Positions 10,701 through 22,100 are shown, numbered from the stretch's first letter. The stretch is 64,000 bases of DNA from Plasmodiophora brassicae (GCA_039704465.1 JASFAU010000013.1:1104469-1168468); one strand, 5' to 3'. Numbers and translations: made by a program. The notes: a model not told the origin generated them from the sequence alone.

Positions 10701-12130
10701 ATACCGTTGCTGGTCACTGAACCGATGCTGGTAGGTACTTGAGCAACAATAAGCTGCAGTTGGTTCCTGCTAATATCGGGCAGTTGACGTGGTTGAGGCG
10801 GCTGTGAGTACTAGCCGCATTGTGTGGTACCGTTCTTGGTCACTGAACCGATGGTAATAGGGACTTGGGTCAGAATCAGTTGCAGTCGATTCCTGCGGAG
10901 ATCGGGCAATTGACGTCGTTGAAAGACCTGTGAGTACTGGCCGCATGATTTAACACCGTGCCTGGACATTGAACAGATGTTGATAGGGACTTATCTTCAA
11001 ACCAGTTGCAATCGATTCCTGTCGAGATCGGACAATTGACGTCGTTGGAATTTCTGTACTGGCCGCATTGTGTGATACCGTTTCTGGTCACTTAATCGAT
11101 GCTGATAGGGATTTGACTTCTAATCAATTGCAGTCGATTCCTGCCGAGATAGGGCAATTGAGGTCGTTGAAGTTGCTGTGAGTATTGGCCGTATTGCATA
11201 AGGCGTTCTGGGCATTGAACCGATGCTGACAGGGACCTGCATTCCAACCCGTTGAAGTCGATTCCTGCCGACGTCGAGCTTCGTGTTCCTCTGCTTCCGC
11301 CGCTTGCCTTGGCTTCCCCTCAAGGGCCGCCTTCCTCGGCTCGCTCTCAAGGGCCGCCTTCTTCGGCTCTCTCTCAAGGGCCGCCTTCCTCGGCTCTCCC
11401 TCAAGGGCCGCCTTCCGCGGCTCTCTCTCAAGGGCCGCCTTCCACGGTTCCCTCTCAAGGACCGCCTTCCACGTCTCGGATCTTCCTCAAGGGTCGCCTT
11501 CCTTCCGGAACGGATTCCAGTAAGGCGATCAAGGGACGTCTTCATACACGTCTTCGTGGCACCGCGGCCCAGGCAGAGTACAAGGAGGTGCGCATCGGCA
11601 AGCCAGTCGTGGCGGAGCCGTACAGGCCGCGGAAGCAGGGCAAGGTCCTCAAGGCGATGGCTATTGGTGGTGCGGCTTTTGCTGCCGGTGGTGCTGGCGT
11701 GGTTGTCTTTGCTGACCAGATCAAGGAGAACGCTGGTGAGAACCAGTTCACGAACGCGCTCGTCAACATCAAGGACACTGTCAGCGGCAAGAAGGGACAG
11801 ATGAAGCAAGACCTGAAGCAGAGGACAACCAAGAATTCGGCTTCGCCAGTGGTCGTGTCGCCCCAGCAGCGGAAGCAGGGCAAGGTCCTCAAGGCGATTG
11901 CCATTGGTGGTGCGGCCCTTGTCGCCGGTGGTGCTGGCGTAGTTGCCTTTGCTGCCCAGATCAAGAAGAAGACCGGCGAGAACCAGTCCTCGAACGCCAA
12001 GGGTATGGTCGCCGTCAAGAAAGGACAGACGAAGAACGATTTGAAGCAGAAGACGGCCACGAACTCGGCTTCGTCAGTCGCTGTCGGTGCCACGGCCTTC
12101 GCTGCCGTTGCCTTCGCCATCGTCGCCTGA
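7701..12130 (+). CDS. Signal peptide / F-box / 22-LRR protein with Pro-Gly-Gln repeats and Gly-Ala-rich hydrophobic C-terminal repeats
   Basis: Inferred exons are 7701-8123, 8186-8406, then 22 exons of exactly 69 nt from 8462 to 11177, and 11233-12130, totalling 1020 codons. Residues 1-23 are a signal peptide (AAVAAAAAVLIIGASG). Residues 81-118 fit an F-box (NGLPDDMIRIIFLD...IRNWRLASKPWNKEAV), which normally docks Skp1 in SCF ubiquitin ligases. Residues 215-720 are 22 LRRs of 23 residues each, of the form LxLxxNxLQSIPAEIGQLTSLxx. Residues about 748-800 hold six SQGPPSSAL-like nonamers. Residues about 853-1000 hold two 80-residue repeats (RKQGKVLKAxAIGGAA...AGGAGVVxFAxQIK...KKGQxKxDLKQ), each with a Gly/Ala-rich hydrophobic stretch; the protein ends AVGATAFAAVAFAIVA. 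The 8124-8185 intron is the least certain join. An F-box behind a signal peptide is odd: it could be secreted into a host cell, membrane-anchored, or the peptide could be an anchor. Confidence 0.8.
8080..8133 (+). repeat. 27-bp perfect tandem duplication in the F-box/LRR gene
   Basis: Two identical 27-bp copies (8080-8106 and 8107-8133) begin GCTGCTCTCGTGG. Each contains the GTGGGC sequence that I use, in its second copy (8124), as the donor of the second exon-exon join. The duplication keeps the reading frame (nine codons). Confidence 0.85.
8462..11232 (+). repeat. Tandem array of 22 exon-intron modules, one LRR per exon
   Basis: The unit is a 69-nt exon plus a 53-62 nt intron (mostly 57, giving a 126-bp period). 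Every exon starts with the third base of a Leu codon and ends CT, so all introns are phase 2 and exons can be added or lost without changing frame. Introns share GTGAGTATTGGCC...CACTGAACCGATGCTGATAG with only scattered changes, as conserved as the exons. Exons start at 8462, 8588, 8714, 8840, 8966, 9092, 9218, 9344, 9470, 9599, 9730, 9854, 9980, 10106, 10232, 10356, 10482, 10609, 10735, 10861, 10987 and 11109. The capping LRR begins at 11233. Confidence 0.93.
11310..11480 (+). repeat. 27-bp coding repeats (SQGPPSSAL nonamer)
   Basis: Six imperfect 27-bp units with the core CAAGGGCCGCCTTCC encode a Pro/Gly/Gln/Ser-rich linker between the LRR domain and the C-terminal hydrophobic repeats. It is likely disordered. 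Confidence 0.8.
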
Positions 12131-12823
12131 GCAATTAGCAGTTTGGAATTGACATGATTTTCCTGTTCGTCAGTCTGCGAATAAACAGTTCATTGATATC
12201 CAACATCGCATCCATTGTTTCCTCCCGCTGTTCCTATCGCGCACATGGCAGATTCGGTCGCGCCCTATTCCAAGCGAACGCCCCGCGTTCATCGCCGCCA
12301 ATAGAGAACTTTCGGAGCCACTTTTCCGACGGCTTGGCCTGCTGCCCTGCCATCTTCTTCAATCAGGCCTGAAATCGGTCCTGGTTGTGCCGCGGATGGT
12401 CAATCATCACCAACCGCTTCATTATAGCGGCCATCACCGACTCTGGGACCTCAGGTTCCCGATGCCCGCCGATCTGCATAGCCCCGTCAGAGCGCTGTGC
12501 TGTACTTTCGGTCTGGAAATGACAGCGGCCGGCGGCGTTCCGGACGAACAAGTGTCAGGGTCCACTGACTCGCCGCTTGACGATCTTGTCATGCGGCATA
12601 CCCGCCAGGTCCACGTCTTAGACGACCTGGGTGTGGGGCACGACATCGATCGGGAACGAGTCGTTTGTGATTATGCCGAGCCGGGGCGGTATACGTCGTG
12701 TCGTGCCCAGATACAGGTCGGCAACCAGGACTGTTTAGGGCCCTAGGCCCTGGTCGCGTGCGGTGCATCTTCTGCACGTCGTCGCGTAAGCAGGACGATC
12801 CCGCACCGGTATTCGATAAGCAT
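12131..12823. other. Non-coding spacer with a decayed dispersed-repeat copy
   Basis: No gene is recognised. Bases about 12600-12730 resemble segments near 18640, 20670, 28690 and 30606 (shared pieces such as GACCTGG...GACATCGATCG), marking the start of the decayed repeat family that fills the next 20 kb. Confidence 0.45.
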
Positions 12824-12826
12824 TTA

Positions 12827-13674
12827 GGGTGCGTCTGGCAACCGGAAAAATCGCAATTTTTGGCCCAAAAATGGCATTTTTCTCAGTAAAATGGCATTTC
12901 TTGAAAAATAACATTTTTGTAGCGTCTGGCAAACCATCTTCAGATTTTGGAAAATGCCATTTTTCGAGATTGAGCTCTGAGCTCAATTTCGAAAAATGGC
13001 ATTTTGAAGCGAGCGCCAATGCCGGACGCGCACGCCGTGTTGGGCGACCATGGGGTACTCCCGTTGATGGTGGCGGCGGCATGGTACTCGGTTATGTACC
13101 TGTTGAAGACGCCATGCCGCACGTCTAGCCTTTCAGGAAAGGCGTTCAAGTTGTCGTCCCACCCGAAGCCCGACATGTCCAGCAGGCTTCGGAAATGGCC
13201 AAACTTCGTCTTCAGCTTCGCAACACGGTCAGCAACTCCAGACTTTCCACCACAGGTTGAGCTCACCGATTCGAAGTGGGTTTTTACCTGGCTCAGTGAA
13301 TACTGAACACCGAACTTGGTGTTGAAATTCGCCAAGGCCGCAGTCCAAGCTTCTTTCTTAAAATTGTTTCCAGCCCGCTTACCGCGATCCGCTTGTTTCT
13401 GCAGCTGGCGCAACAAGTACTTGGACTTGGTGCCATCTTTCCAGTTGGCCGACACGCTGTCGCTCGCCACCATTGCAAATGGAAATGCCGGCCCCGGCCG
13501 GGCCTGTCCCCTGCGGAGTCCGCGACGCCCGTTTCAGCCGTAGGACAAAACGCCATTTTTCTAGCGGGCGTCTGGCAACGCATCTCCATTTTCCGAGATG
13601 GGACTGGGAACCAAATGGTAAAAAATGGCATTTCGGAAAATGCCATTTTTCGCACTCGTTTGCCAGACGCACCC
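12827..13674 (-). mobile_element. PIF/Harbinger-like DNA transposon, non-autonomous (848 bp)
   Basis: The ends are perfect 15-bp terminal inverted repeats, GGGTGCGTCTGGCAA at 12827-12841 and its reverse complement at 13660-13674. They are flanked by a TTA duplication at 12824-12826 and 13675-13677, the 3-bp target (TWA) typical of the PIF/Harbinger superfamily. Extra subterminal copies of GCGTCTGGCA occur near 12923 and 13567, together with palindromic AAAATGGCATTT blocks at both ends, which could be transposase sites. It encodes only a Myb/SANT-like protein on the minus strand; there is no DDE transposase, so mobility would need one in trans. Confidence 0.85.
12940..13473 (-). CDS. Myb/SANT-like DNA-binding protein of the Harbinger-like element
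   Basis: The ATG at 13473 opens a frame with the Myb/SANT-like (Myb_DNA-bind_3 type) pattern: LLRQLQKQADRGKRAGNNFKKEAW, then ANFNTKFGVQYSLSQVKTHFES, then LKTKFGHFRSLLDMSGFGWDD and FNRYITEYHAAA. Harbinger elements usually carry such a Myb-like protein, which helps bring the transposase to the element ends, next to the transposase gene. Here it is alone. A 51-nt GTGAG...AAG segment (13216-13266) interrupts the domain exactly where other family members have none. It is therefore probably an intron, although it is in frame and could be retained. The C-terminal tail reads into the inverted-repeat-rich end of the element. Confidence 0.8.
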   Translation of the reverse strand: MVASDSVSANWKDGTKSKYLLRQLQKQADRGKRAGNNFKKEAWTAALANFNTKFGVQYSLSQVKTHFESVSSTCGGKSGVADRVAKLKTKFGHFRSLLDMSGFGWDDNLNAFPERLDVRHGVFNRYITEYHAAATINGSTPWSPNTACASGIGARFKMPFFEIELRAQSRKMAFSKI

Positions 13675-13677
13675 TTA

Positions 13678-14400
13678 GCACCGGTGTCAACGTCAGGTGT
13701 CCAATTCCGCGCCGGCCGGCCCGACGTCCAAAACCGTCACCGGTCGTGCTACGAAGCGACCTGAGTCAACGAGTACATACCTGTTTAATTGCTGCCTGGG
13801 CGATAGTGGTGCCAGATAACGTCAGGATACTCGGGCGATTCGCTCCGGATTCGCAGGGCGATGGGATCCAGGACCTGAGCGGCGCCGCATTCGCAGATTA
13901 ACGGCGCTGGATCACCACGACCAGACGTTCCCGGTTGCATGAGCGACACGGATCCGGGGTCGACTCCACAGACAACGAGACGACCCCGGTCCCATAGCTT
14001 CTTCGACGCCGTCTTCGTCACCATGTCCAGCGCCGCTGTCGTGTTGGTCTCGCTCGTGTTCACTCGCGACCGTTGCATGCCCTAATTCCTTCGACGTCCC
14101 ATTCACCGTCCCGGCGCAGGACAACGCCCCTAGCCATACCGTTCCGCATAAGGAACGGGACAAATCCATTTGCGAGAACTTCCAGGCATTCGCCCAGGAC
14201 GATCCCTGCCCAACAGTCCACGTCGTCTGCGAGTGCACGTCGCCGGTCGTCTCACCCGTTCGCGAATCGTCTGCGACAGGATAGCGTCGTACACCAGGAC
14301 TTCGCCGGCGTTTCAGGCGCTCCTCCTGCATCAAGGCGGCGTACGATTCGTTCGGGCGACGAATGGTCTACGCAGCGTTGTTGATCGGGTGCGTGCGGGG
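13678..14400. other. Region with an unrecognised minus-strand frame
   Basis: A minus-strand frame at 13785-14078 encodes 97 residues (TKTASKKLWDRGRLVVCGVDPGSVSLMQPG...APLICECGAAQ) and another at 13912-14334 overlaps it upstream. They read more like protein than the surrounding sequence and could be exons or a decayed element gene. I recognise no family and could not join them. Confidence 0.22.
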
Positions 14401-17400
14401 CACCCCGCACGACGTCGCAGCTGGTCGCCCACGCCACCCACTGCATCGTCGTACAAAGCCGCCCGACACGCCGTTGTATTCGGCGCCGCACGTGCCGGGT
14501 CGTCGCCGTCCTGACGCGCCTGGCTTGCTCCGACGTCGTTGTCGACCAGCCGCACGTCCCAACGAACTCACGACGACCACATCGCGTCCTAATGGACGCC
14601 TACCGACTGACCGACACGTCTGGGTGAACTCCGGCGCCTCCAGAACTGGTACAAGCCGTTGTCTGATGAACAGACGGACAGGACGCGCCTACCGCTGTCT
14701 GTCGAGCATAGTCGCGCCAACATGCTTGTCAACTGTGGCGCCACCCTGGCCGCCCGCCGATCCCTGCAATCGCCCGCACTCGCCGATGCCGTCGCTTTGC
14801 ACCCAGTGCAGCGAGCATCGCTGTTCGGCGCGACCAAACGCCAGGACGACCTGCAGGTAGCGTTTCCGCGCGTTTGAAACTGGTCTAGTTGTACTGAACG
14901 GTTCACAGGGAGGGCGGCGGGTCGACGACGGCGGCGGTGGGCACTAAGCGTTTGCTGGGAATCGGATGCCAGAAACCGTTGTAGGCGCATGGCTGGATGC
15001 CCGATTCCGGGACGAGGCCGCTTTCCAAGCGTCATCGGCAGGTGCCCATCTCCGTGGTGGGCGTCGTCAGCACGGCAGACGACCCGACGACGCTGCCGCC
15101 AACGCCGCGTACTGCGATATCGTACACTGCCGCCCGGTCGGCACCGTCCGGCACAAGTGGTCCAGACCCAGATGCGCCGGCCTGCCCTGTCCGCTCGCGC
15201 CCACGTCGCCGCCGCCGAAGAGAGGCACGGGTCAACGCGACCGCTACGACCTCAATACGGCCTGCTGGACGCCAGGCGACGTTTCCGACACGTCTGCGAG
15301 ATCGTACTGCACCTTGACGATAGGTACAAGTCATCGCCTGCTGCACAGTCACGCAGGCCTTCTGACACGCTGAAGGCCCATTAACCTTTAGCCTTTCGAA
15401 CCGGCTGACATTCATGTCGTTCCCGGCAGGCGCCAGCGTTGCTGCTCAGAATCCAGGCGAGTTCGGAACCATCGTTGTTGCCGCGTCGGCCCCTGCTGGT
15501 ACTGGTTTGACGAATTGTGCATCTCCAGCCTGGCTGACATCCCCGGTATTCTGGCAGACACTGGCGATGCTGGTAAGAATCCTGGCGAGTGCTGTGTCAC
15601 CCCTGTTGCCGCCATGCGCCCTTTCTGATGCTGGTCGGCAGGCGTCACGTAATCGACTTCCTGTTCTGGTCGACCTTCAGGCGACTGCAAGCTGCTTGAA
15701 CCACTCCATTCTGGTACGCCGTCCGTCGATTCCCCATGGTATCGCATCGCTTTTGAACAATTCTGCTTGTATTGCAGGTACCGCCCTGGACCGGCTCGAC
15801 GCCATACGACGCGGTGTCCCTTCGCGTATGTCACATGCCCATTCCATTCGGTGCAAGAATCTGATCCCGACCACTGAAGAACTGTCGCCCGGTGAGGCCG
15901 TCATCGTGCGTCCAGATGCGCCACGTGTCCTGTATGGCCTGGCTGACACATAGATCAGGCCGTCAGTTCCATAGCACGTACAGTGACAATCCGCCCAGAC
16001 ATTCTAACCGCTGTCCTACAGGTCGGCCCTAACGCGCCTGCCTGCCCTGCCCGAGCCCACGCTGATGTCGCACTGGCCGCCCGATTCACTACGACCAGAA
16101 CACGTCCTGCTGGACGCCTGCCAGCGAGCCCGATACGTCTGGGCGAACGTGCGTCCCCTCCTGGACAGGTACGATTCTTTGCCTGATGCATCGAGTCGGG
16201 CACTCTAACACGTGGTGGACAGGACACGCCTGCAGTCAGCCGCCGTTTCCCGTCCAGCGTGAACACCAGCAAGACAGCAGTTGTGCTGCGTAGGCGAGCT
16301 GGGGACAACGTCGCGCCGACCTGCTCCTCAGCTGAGGCGGCACGCGGGCGGCACGCCGATCGCTGCAATCGGTCGCGAGCTCACCTGCACTGCACCATGC
16401 GTCTACGCATTCAACTACTCAGCGCCTTCGAGGAATGGACACAATTCCTATTGCTAAAATACGTAGCAGTTGCTCTAGACTGCTCGTTTGCTCTATGATT
16501 GTCACTATCATGTACAGAAAGAGGAGCACAGAGAATTGAATCCACGCAGGGCCCGCGCGCGGCGACGTTGGGTCCGTCTGCATGCCGACCATTTCAGATC
16601 TGGCGAGACTAGCAACCGGTAAAGACGCGGTAGCGCAACGCGCACGTAGAACAGTTGGTCCCGCCCAATTCCAGCCAAACGCGTCTTCGCGACCACCTTA
16701 ACCATGAGCATACGTGTGGCCACGGGCCAAGTCGAACGTCTCGGATGAGTCGACCTGTCACGACGCTCTTCTGCCAGGTTACGCCATGCAATGCAGACCC
16801 GTCCATTGCGTTATTGAAATGGAAAGCATCCGGGGCAGGTTTATTATACACGGGCGGCCATGCACCGATAGAACAGCATGCGGTAGACGCGCCTGGTTAG
16901 CAGGCCGGCGACATGCGGGTCTCGATACCGCACGAGGCGACTGGTGTCGCAGAAGGCCCAGCAGCCACTCGCCTGCTTCACCAAGGACACGTAGTGTCCT
17001 TGGTCTTGACCAAGACGCTGGGTGTCACCACCCTGGTAGTCGACGAGACCGACCTACTCGAAGTACGCCGGGCCAACCTGGACAACCGGCATCTGATGCA
17101 GGCCTGTGTCCGCTGAACTGCCCCTGTTCATCAACGAGTTCCGCGCCCTGTCCATGGTTCGAACAAAGACATCTCTGGGGTCAGGTTGCACCTTCACATC
17201 CGCCGACCCGTGGCGCGGCACTGATATTGTTCGTATCCCAGGCGTTTCGGCACCTCTGTACGCAACCGGCGAATGAAGATGGATGCCGGGCAACGTAAAG
17301 CAGACGCCGATCCCGCGGTGGGTGCAATCTCGGCGCGATCGTCTACGCGACGTCGCTGCAAGTCGCGAAAGCCGTCCTCTGCGTCGTCCTGCATGGCCGC

Positions 17401-20400
17401 CCGACATGCCGTTGTGTTCGGCATCACACGGCGCAGGTCGTCCCTGACGTCGCGCCTGCCTGCACCCGGGCCGACGTCGCCGCCGACCAGTGATATTCTC
17501 CCAACAGACCCGCTACCACCTCAACACGTCCTGCTGGACGCTTGATGTCTCGCGCGTCATCGAACTCGTTATCCGCATGCAACACGTCCTGCTGATGGGG
17601 TATCGTCGCGTCCAGCGCGTCTGTGAGAACGCCCTGCACCTCGAGGACAGGTACGAATTGTCGCCTCAGGCACAGACCCAGGCCGTCTAACTCGTGCTGG
17701 ACAGGACACGCCTGGCATCGCCTGCCGTCTTTCGTCCAGCATGAGCTGCTGCGGGGCAGTGGTCGTCCTGCCGGGCCGGGCCGGGTCCAGCACCGCGCCG
17801 GCCTGCTTCTCAGCTAAGGCGGCATCGATGGGCGACGAACAACCAAGGGCGCCTCTGCTGTCCCGTCCGCCTGACGAGCGTCGCTTGCGCGCCTGTCCTG
17901 CAGATCGTCCAGCAGGCCAGCGGTGTCCAGCACCAGTTGCCGTCGGTCGACATGCGGGCGCGTACGAAGACCCGCCGCCATCCGGCGGGCCGTCACATCT
18001 TCACAAGTTGATCCTCTTCAATACAAGCAGACGAGGTCTATACGTGCGTGCACCGCACCTGCAGGTCGTCCTGGCGTCAGCCGGCACCGAGCGGCAGCGT
18101 TCGAAGAATGCGGTGCAGGGGGGCGGCGCCCGTTCCCGGCCGTGGGCTCTGCCGTCTCGCGCCACCTGCGTGTCGATCATGGCTAAAGGCCGATCACCTC
18201 AATCCAGCGACGTAAGCAGGTCTGTCATATCATGGCCGCGGGCAGGTACAGCAGTGCCTGGCACCAGATTCCCAGCAGACGGTGTCGTGTCCGCCGCCGC
18301 CTGACAACGACCCGCCATCCTCCCTGTCCGACATAAATCCACAACCAGAACCGTTGAGAGCAACTAGACCAGTTGCATTCGCGCGGATAGCCCCCTGCAG
18401 GCCGCCCTGGCGTCCCGTTGCGCCGAACAGCGGTCCTCGCTGCAGTGGGTGCAAAGCGACGGCGCACATCGCCGATGACGTTCGCCGACATCGCCTCACC
18501 TGCGTGTCGATGACTACAAGTCAGGCCAGACGATCAATACAGGCTTGTCGGCATTGACACACGCATGTAGGGCAGTTGATCGCGTCCGTTTCCCAGCAAT
18601 GCCTCGCGTTCAGCCCCCGCCACTGTGCGTACGTACGCGCCAGGTCCACGTCGAGGTCGACCTGGTGTCGCCGGCATGACATCGGCATGCGACTCTCGTT
18701 GCTAAGCCGTTGGATGGCGCCATCCTACATTACCTTGTGTGGCCAGGTATCCAGTTCGGATACCAGGTCTGTGCACAGCGATCGATCGCCTGCAGGTAGG
18801 CGCCAGTCCAGATTCGTCCACGTGGGCAGCAGGGCGCCGACTCCGTGGGGGGGGGCGGGCGACGTCGACGCGACCGACCACCCGACGACGCCGCCGATCG
18901 CCTCGCCGCTCGCCGCCCACTGCAACGTCCTACAAGGCCGCCCGATATCCAGTTGTGCTCGGTACTGCGTGGGGCAGGTCGTCGACGCCCTGGCACCTAA
19001 GCCTGCCCGCTCAGCATCCGCGCCGACATCCCCGCCTAGCGACGCCATGGGCCAACGGACCCAGTGCACCACTACACCTCGCGCTGGACGCTTGCCGACA
19101 CGTTCGACGCGTCTGGGCGGAGCATGTGCACCTCCAGGACAGGTATGGGGTGTTCCTTGATGCACAGCCGCGCGGATTCACTGACATTGTTGGCAGGACC
19201 GACCTGCAATCGACCGTTCAGCACGAGCACCCGGGGGCACTAATCGTCGTTCCTAGAGGGGGCGGAGCCAACCCCAGGCTAGCCTTCTCGAGGACTGGGG
19301 CGGCGTCCTGACTGCCCGCCGATCGTTGCATTTGGTCCGACGCGCCCGTGCTCTGCACCATGCATCGCCGACGGGACGGCCAACCAAGGGCGTCGCCAGG
19401 CTTCCCGTATGCCAGCGAGCAGCGTGTTCCTGTCCTGCAGGTCGTCCAGCAGGGCAGTTTCGCCCGTTACTACTGCCCGACATGGAAACGTCTGCCACCG
19501 TCGACGACCTGCCACCATCCCTGCCGACATCTGCCTGAACCAGAACCGTTCGAATTACAAGCAGACCAGGTCGACACACGCGTACGTCTTGCCCGCAGGT
19601 TGTCCTGGCGTTAGCCAGCACCGCGCGACAGCATTCGATGAAACTGGGAGAGGGAGCAGTGCCCGTCGCCGACATCGGCGCCGCATGTGTGTGAACCATA
19701 GTAGATCAGGCAAGACGAGCAACCCCAGTCAGGTTTGTGCCTCGTCAAACGCACGTGGCACAACGCTGGTAGCCAATTCGCCGCGACGACTCTCCGACCA
19801 CCGACACGGGTCATCGCACCCACTTCGAACGCAACACATATATCGTCCTGGACATCTGCCGTCGCGTTCCCGGTGCCACTATGACCGCAGCACGCCCTGA
19901 TGGATGCTTGCCGTCGCGTTAAGCTCGTCTGGGAGGACGTCCTTCACCTCCAGGAGAAGAATGTTTGTTCGCCTGAAGCACGGAGCTTCATGTTCAAAGG
20001 GCACTCGTGCCGTCCTCCGCCGTCTCAAGTCGACAAACAGTCCCCGCAAGGCAGCCGTCACCCTGCCTAGGCTCGACGGAGCCAGCATCACTTCTGTGGC
20101 GGCGTCCTGGCCCCCCTGTCGACCTTGGCAATCGAGGGCGTGCGCCAGTGCCCTGCACCGTGCGCCGATGGGCGGGCCCACCATCCAAGGGCGTCGCTGA
20201 GCTCCACGTCTGCCTCCATACAGAGCGCCAGTGTGTCGAGCGTAGCATACATCAGGCCCGTCGTTCCCAGCGGCAGTTGTTAGCCCTCGACATGCGCACG
20301 CCGCCCTGCCACCGACGTCGTCCCGACACCATCCCTGCCGGCATATTGCCACAACCAGAACCTTTCAATACAATCAAATGAGGTCGACGTCGCGCACAGC

Positions 20401-22100
20401 ACCGGCCGCATTTGACATCGTCACGACAAACGGCACTAAACGGCAGGAGATCGCTGACATCCGTGCAGGACGCATATCACCCTTTGCAGAACGAGGACAC
20501 CAGCCTCGCGCCTACCTGCGTGTCAACCATTTCCGGTTAGACCAGCTGAGCAGTGCAGTCATATCAGGCATCGCAGCACACATGTGGTACAGTTGATCGT
20601 GGCAGATTCCCAGCAACGCCTCGCATCCAGTGACCCAGTTTGCAGACGTTCTCGCCAGGCCCTAGGCCAGGTCGTAGTCGACTGGTTGTGCGGAACGACA
20701 TCGATCGCGAACGAGTCGCTTGCGATTGTGCCGATGTGTGCGATATATATACATTGTGTCGAGTCCATACATGAGCCTGATACGGGGACTGTATTCAACC
20801 ATCGCATGACGGCGGACGCCGGTCAAGAACCTGAAGGAGGCGCCGGCTCCGTTGTGCGCCGTCGGCGCGACCGATCACAAGTCATCGCTGCGGGTCGCGA
20901 ACGCCGGCCACTGAATTGTCGTGCACGGCCGACCGACATGCCGTTGCGGCTCGGCGTCGCGAATCGCATATCATCCACGTCCAGACGCGCCTGCCCGCGC
21001 CCGCGCCGACCAGCGACGCGGGGACAACGCACACACTACCAGAACAACCGTCCTGCAGGAAAGCCTATCGACGCGCCCGAGTCGTCTGGGAGAAGGTCCT
21101 GCACCGCCGTGACAGGTGCAATTCGTCGTCTGACGCACAGAGCCAGGCCCCCCTCTAACCCGTGCTTGACAGGACGCGCCTCCTTCTGTGTGCGGTCCCA
21201 CATGCAGCGCCAGCAAACGATCTGTATCTCCAAGAGAAGAACGTGTCGTTGCATTTCGCACTTGCGCCCAGGCACAACATGCTATCCCAGCACAAAGGTG
21301 ACAGGCCGGCACTGCCAGGCCGGGAGAAGCTGCCGTTCTGGAAGCGATCCTACGGTCCTCGGAACCGAAACCGAGGCGCCTGCCTGAAAAGCGCGAAACA
21401 CAAATAAACTAAACTAAACTAAACTAAACTAGGCACAACATGCTCTGGATACATATGACCTCAACATCTCCCGCCTTTCCACCATGAACACGAGCAGGGC
21501 AGCAGGGAAGCGTCGTGCTGACCTGATCCGCAGCTGAGCGGCGCCCTGCAGGCCCGCCCTCGGATGACAGCAATCGCTCGCGCGCGCCGCTCCAAGCACT
21601 GAGAGGGAAGACCCACCAAGCATACGTGGCCGTCGCCTCGACATGTGGATGCCTGCCTGACGTCGACGAACCGCCGCCCTCCTTGCTGAAATATCGCAGC
21701 AATCCGAAGCGCCCAGTGCAAGAATATTAGGTCGACACGCGCGTCCGCCGACTCAGCATGACGTCGTCCTGTCGTCTGCCGAAGACGGCGCTGGGTGCGG
21801 CGCCCGTCGCAGGACGTACATCGGTGTCGCGATCGGCAGACCAGCCAAGGGTGTTGCCGACCTCGCCAACAGCATAGAATGCGTCTCTTCCCTGTCCTGC
21901 AGGTCGTCCTGCAGAACAACGACGTCTAGCGCCGCCTGCTGTGGACGACCCCAGCGACATAGTCTGCCGACACCGATGTACGTCCTGCGACGGGCGCCGC
22001 ACCCAGCGCCGTCTTCGGCAGACGGCAGGACGACGTCATGCTGAGTCGGCGGACGCGCGTGTCGATCTAATGCAGCAGCTGGCCTATACTCGTGCACACC
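14400..22100. repeat. Decayed dispersed repeat family, left block
   Basis: No intact gene is visible. The block is made of degenerate copies of one repeat, recognised by a core resembling ACGTCTGGGAGAACGTGC followed by TGCACCTCCAGGACAGGTACGA. Copies lie near 14610, 15290, 16130, 17600, 19105, 19925 and 21080. After the core several copies continue with a stretch like GTGCTGGACAGGACACGCCTG and then a GTCCAGCA segment. Copies differ by many substitutions and indels, so they are old. On the minus strand the core reads VPVLEVQ.VLPD, which may be a trace of a former coding sequence, but no open gene remains. Confidence 0.6.
21400..21431 (+). repeat. Pentanucleotide repeat (AACTA)n
   Basis: Five to six units of TAAAC/AACTA follow AAATAA. 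Short tandem tails like this often mark the 3' end of a non-LTR retrotransposon, but no LINE coding sequence is recognised immediately upstream. Confidence 0.75.

Noticed and set aside
8413..10717. Long minus-strand repetitive frames over the LRR region
   Set aside because: They are the antisense of the LRR exon-intron modules; the module period of 126 bp keeps frames open. The plus strand has LRR consensus, splice borders and a signal peptide.
11542..12120. 192-codon minus-strand frame
   Set aside because: It is antisense to the Gly/Ala-rich C-terminal repeats of the F-box/LRR protein, which are in frame with the LRR exons.
13785..14334. Transposase-like VCGVDPG motif on the minus strand
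   Set aside because: A single short motif without the rest of a nuclease domain or element ends is not enough to call a transposon.
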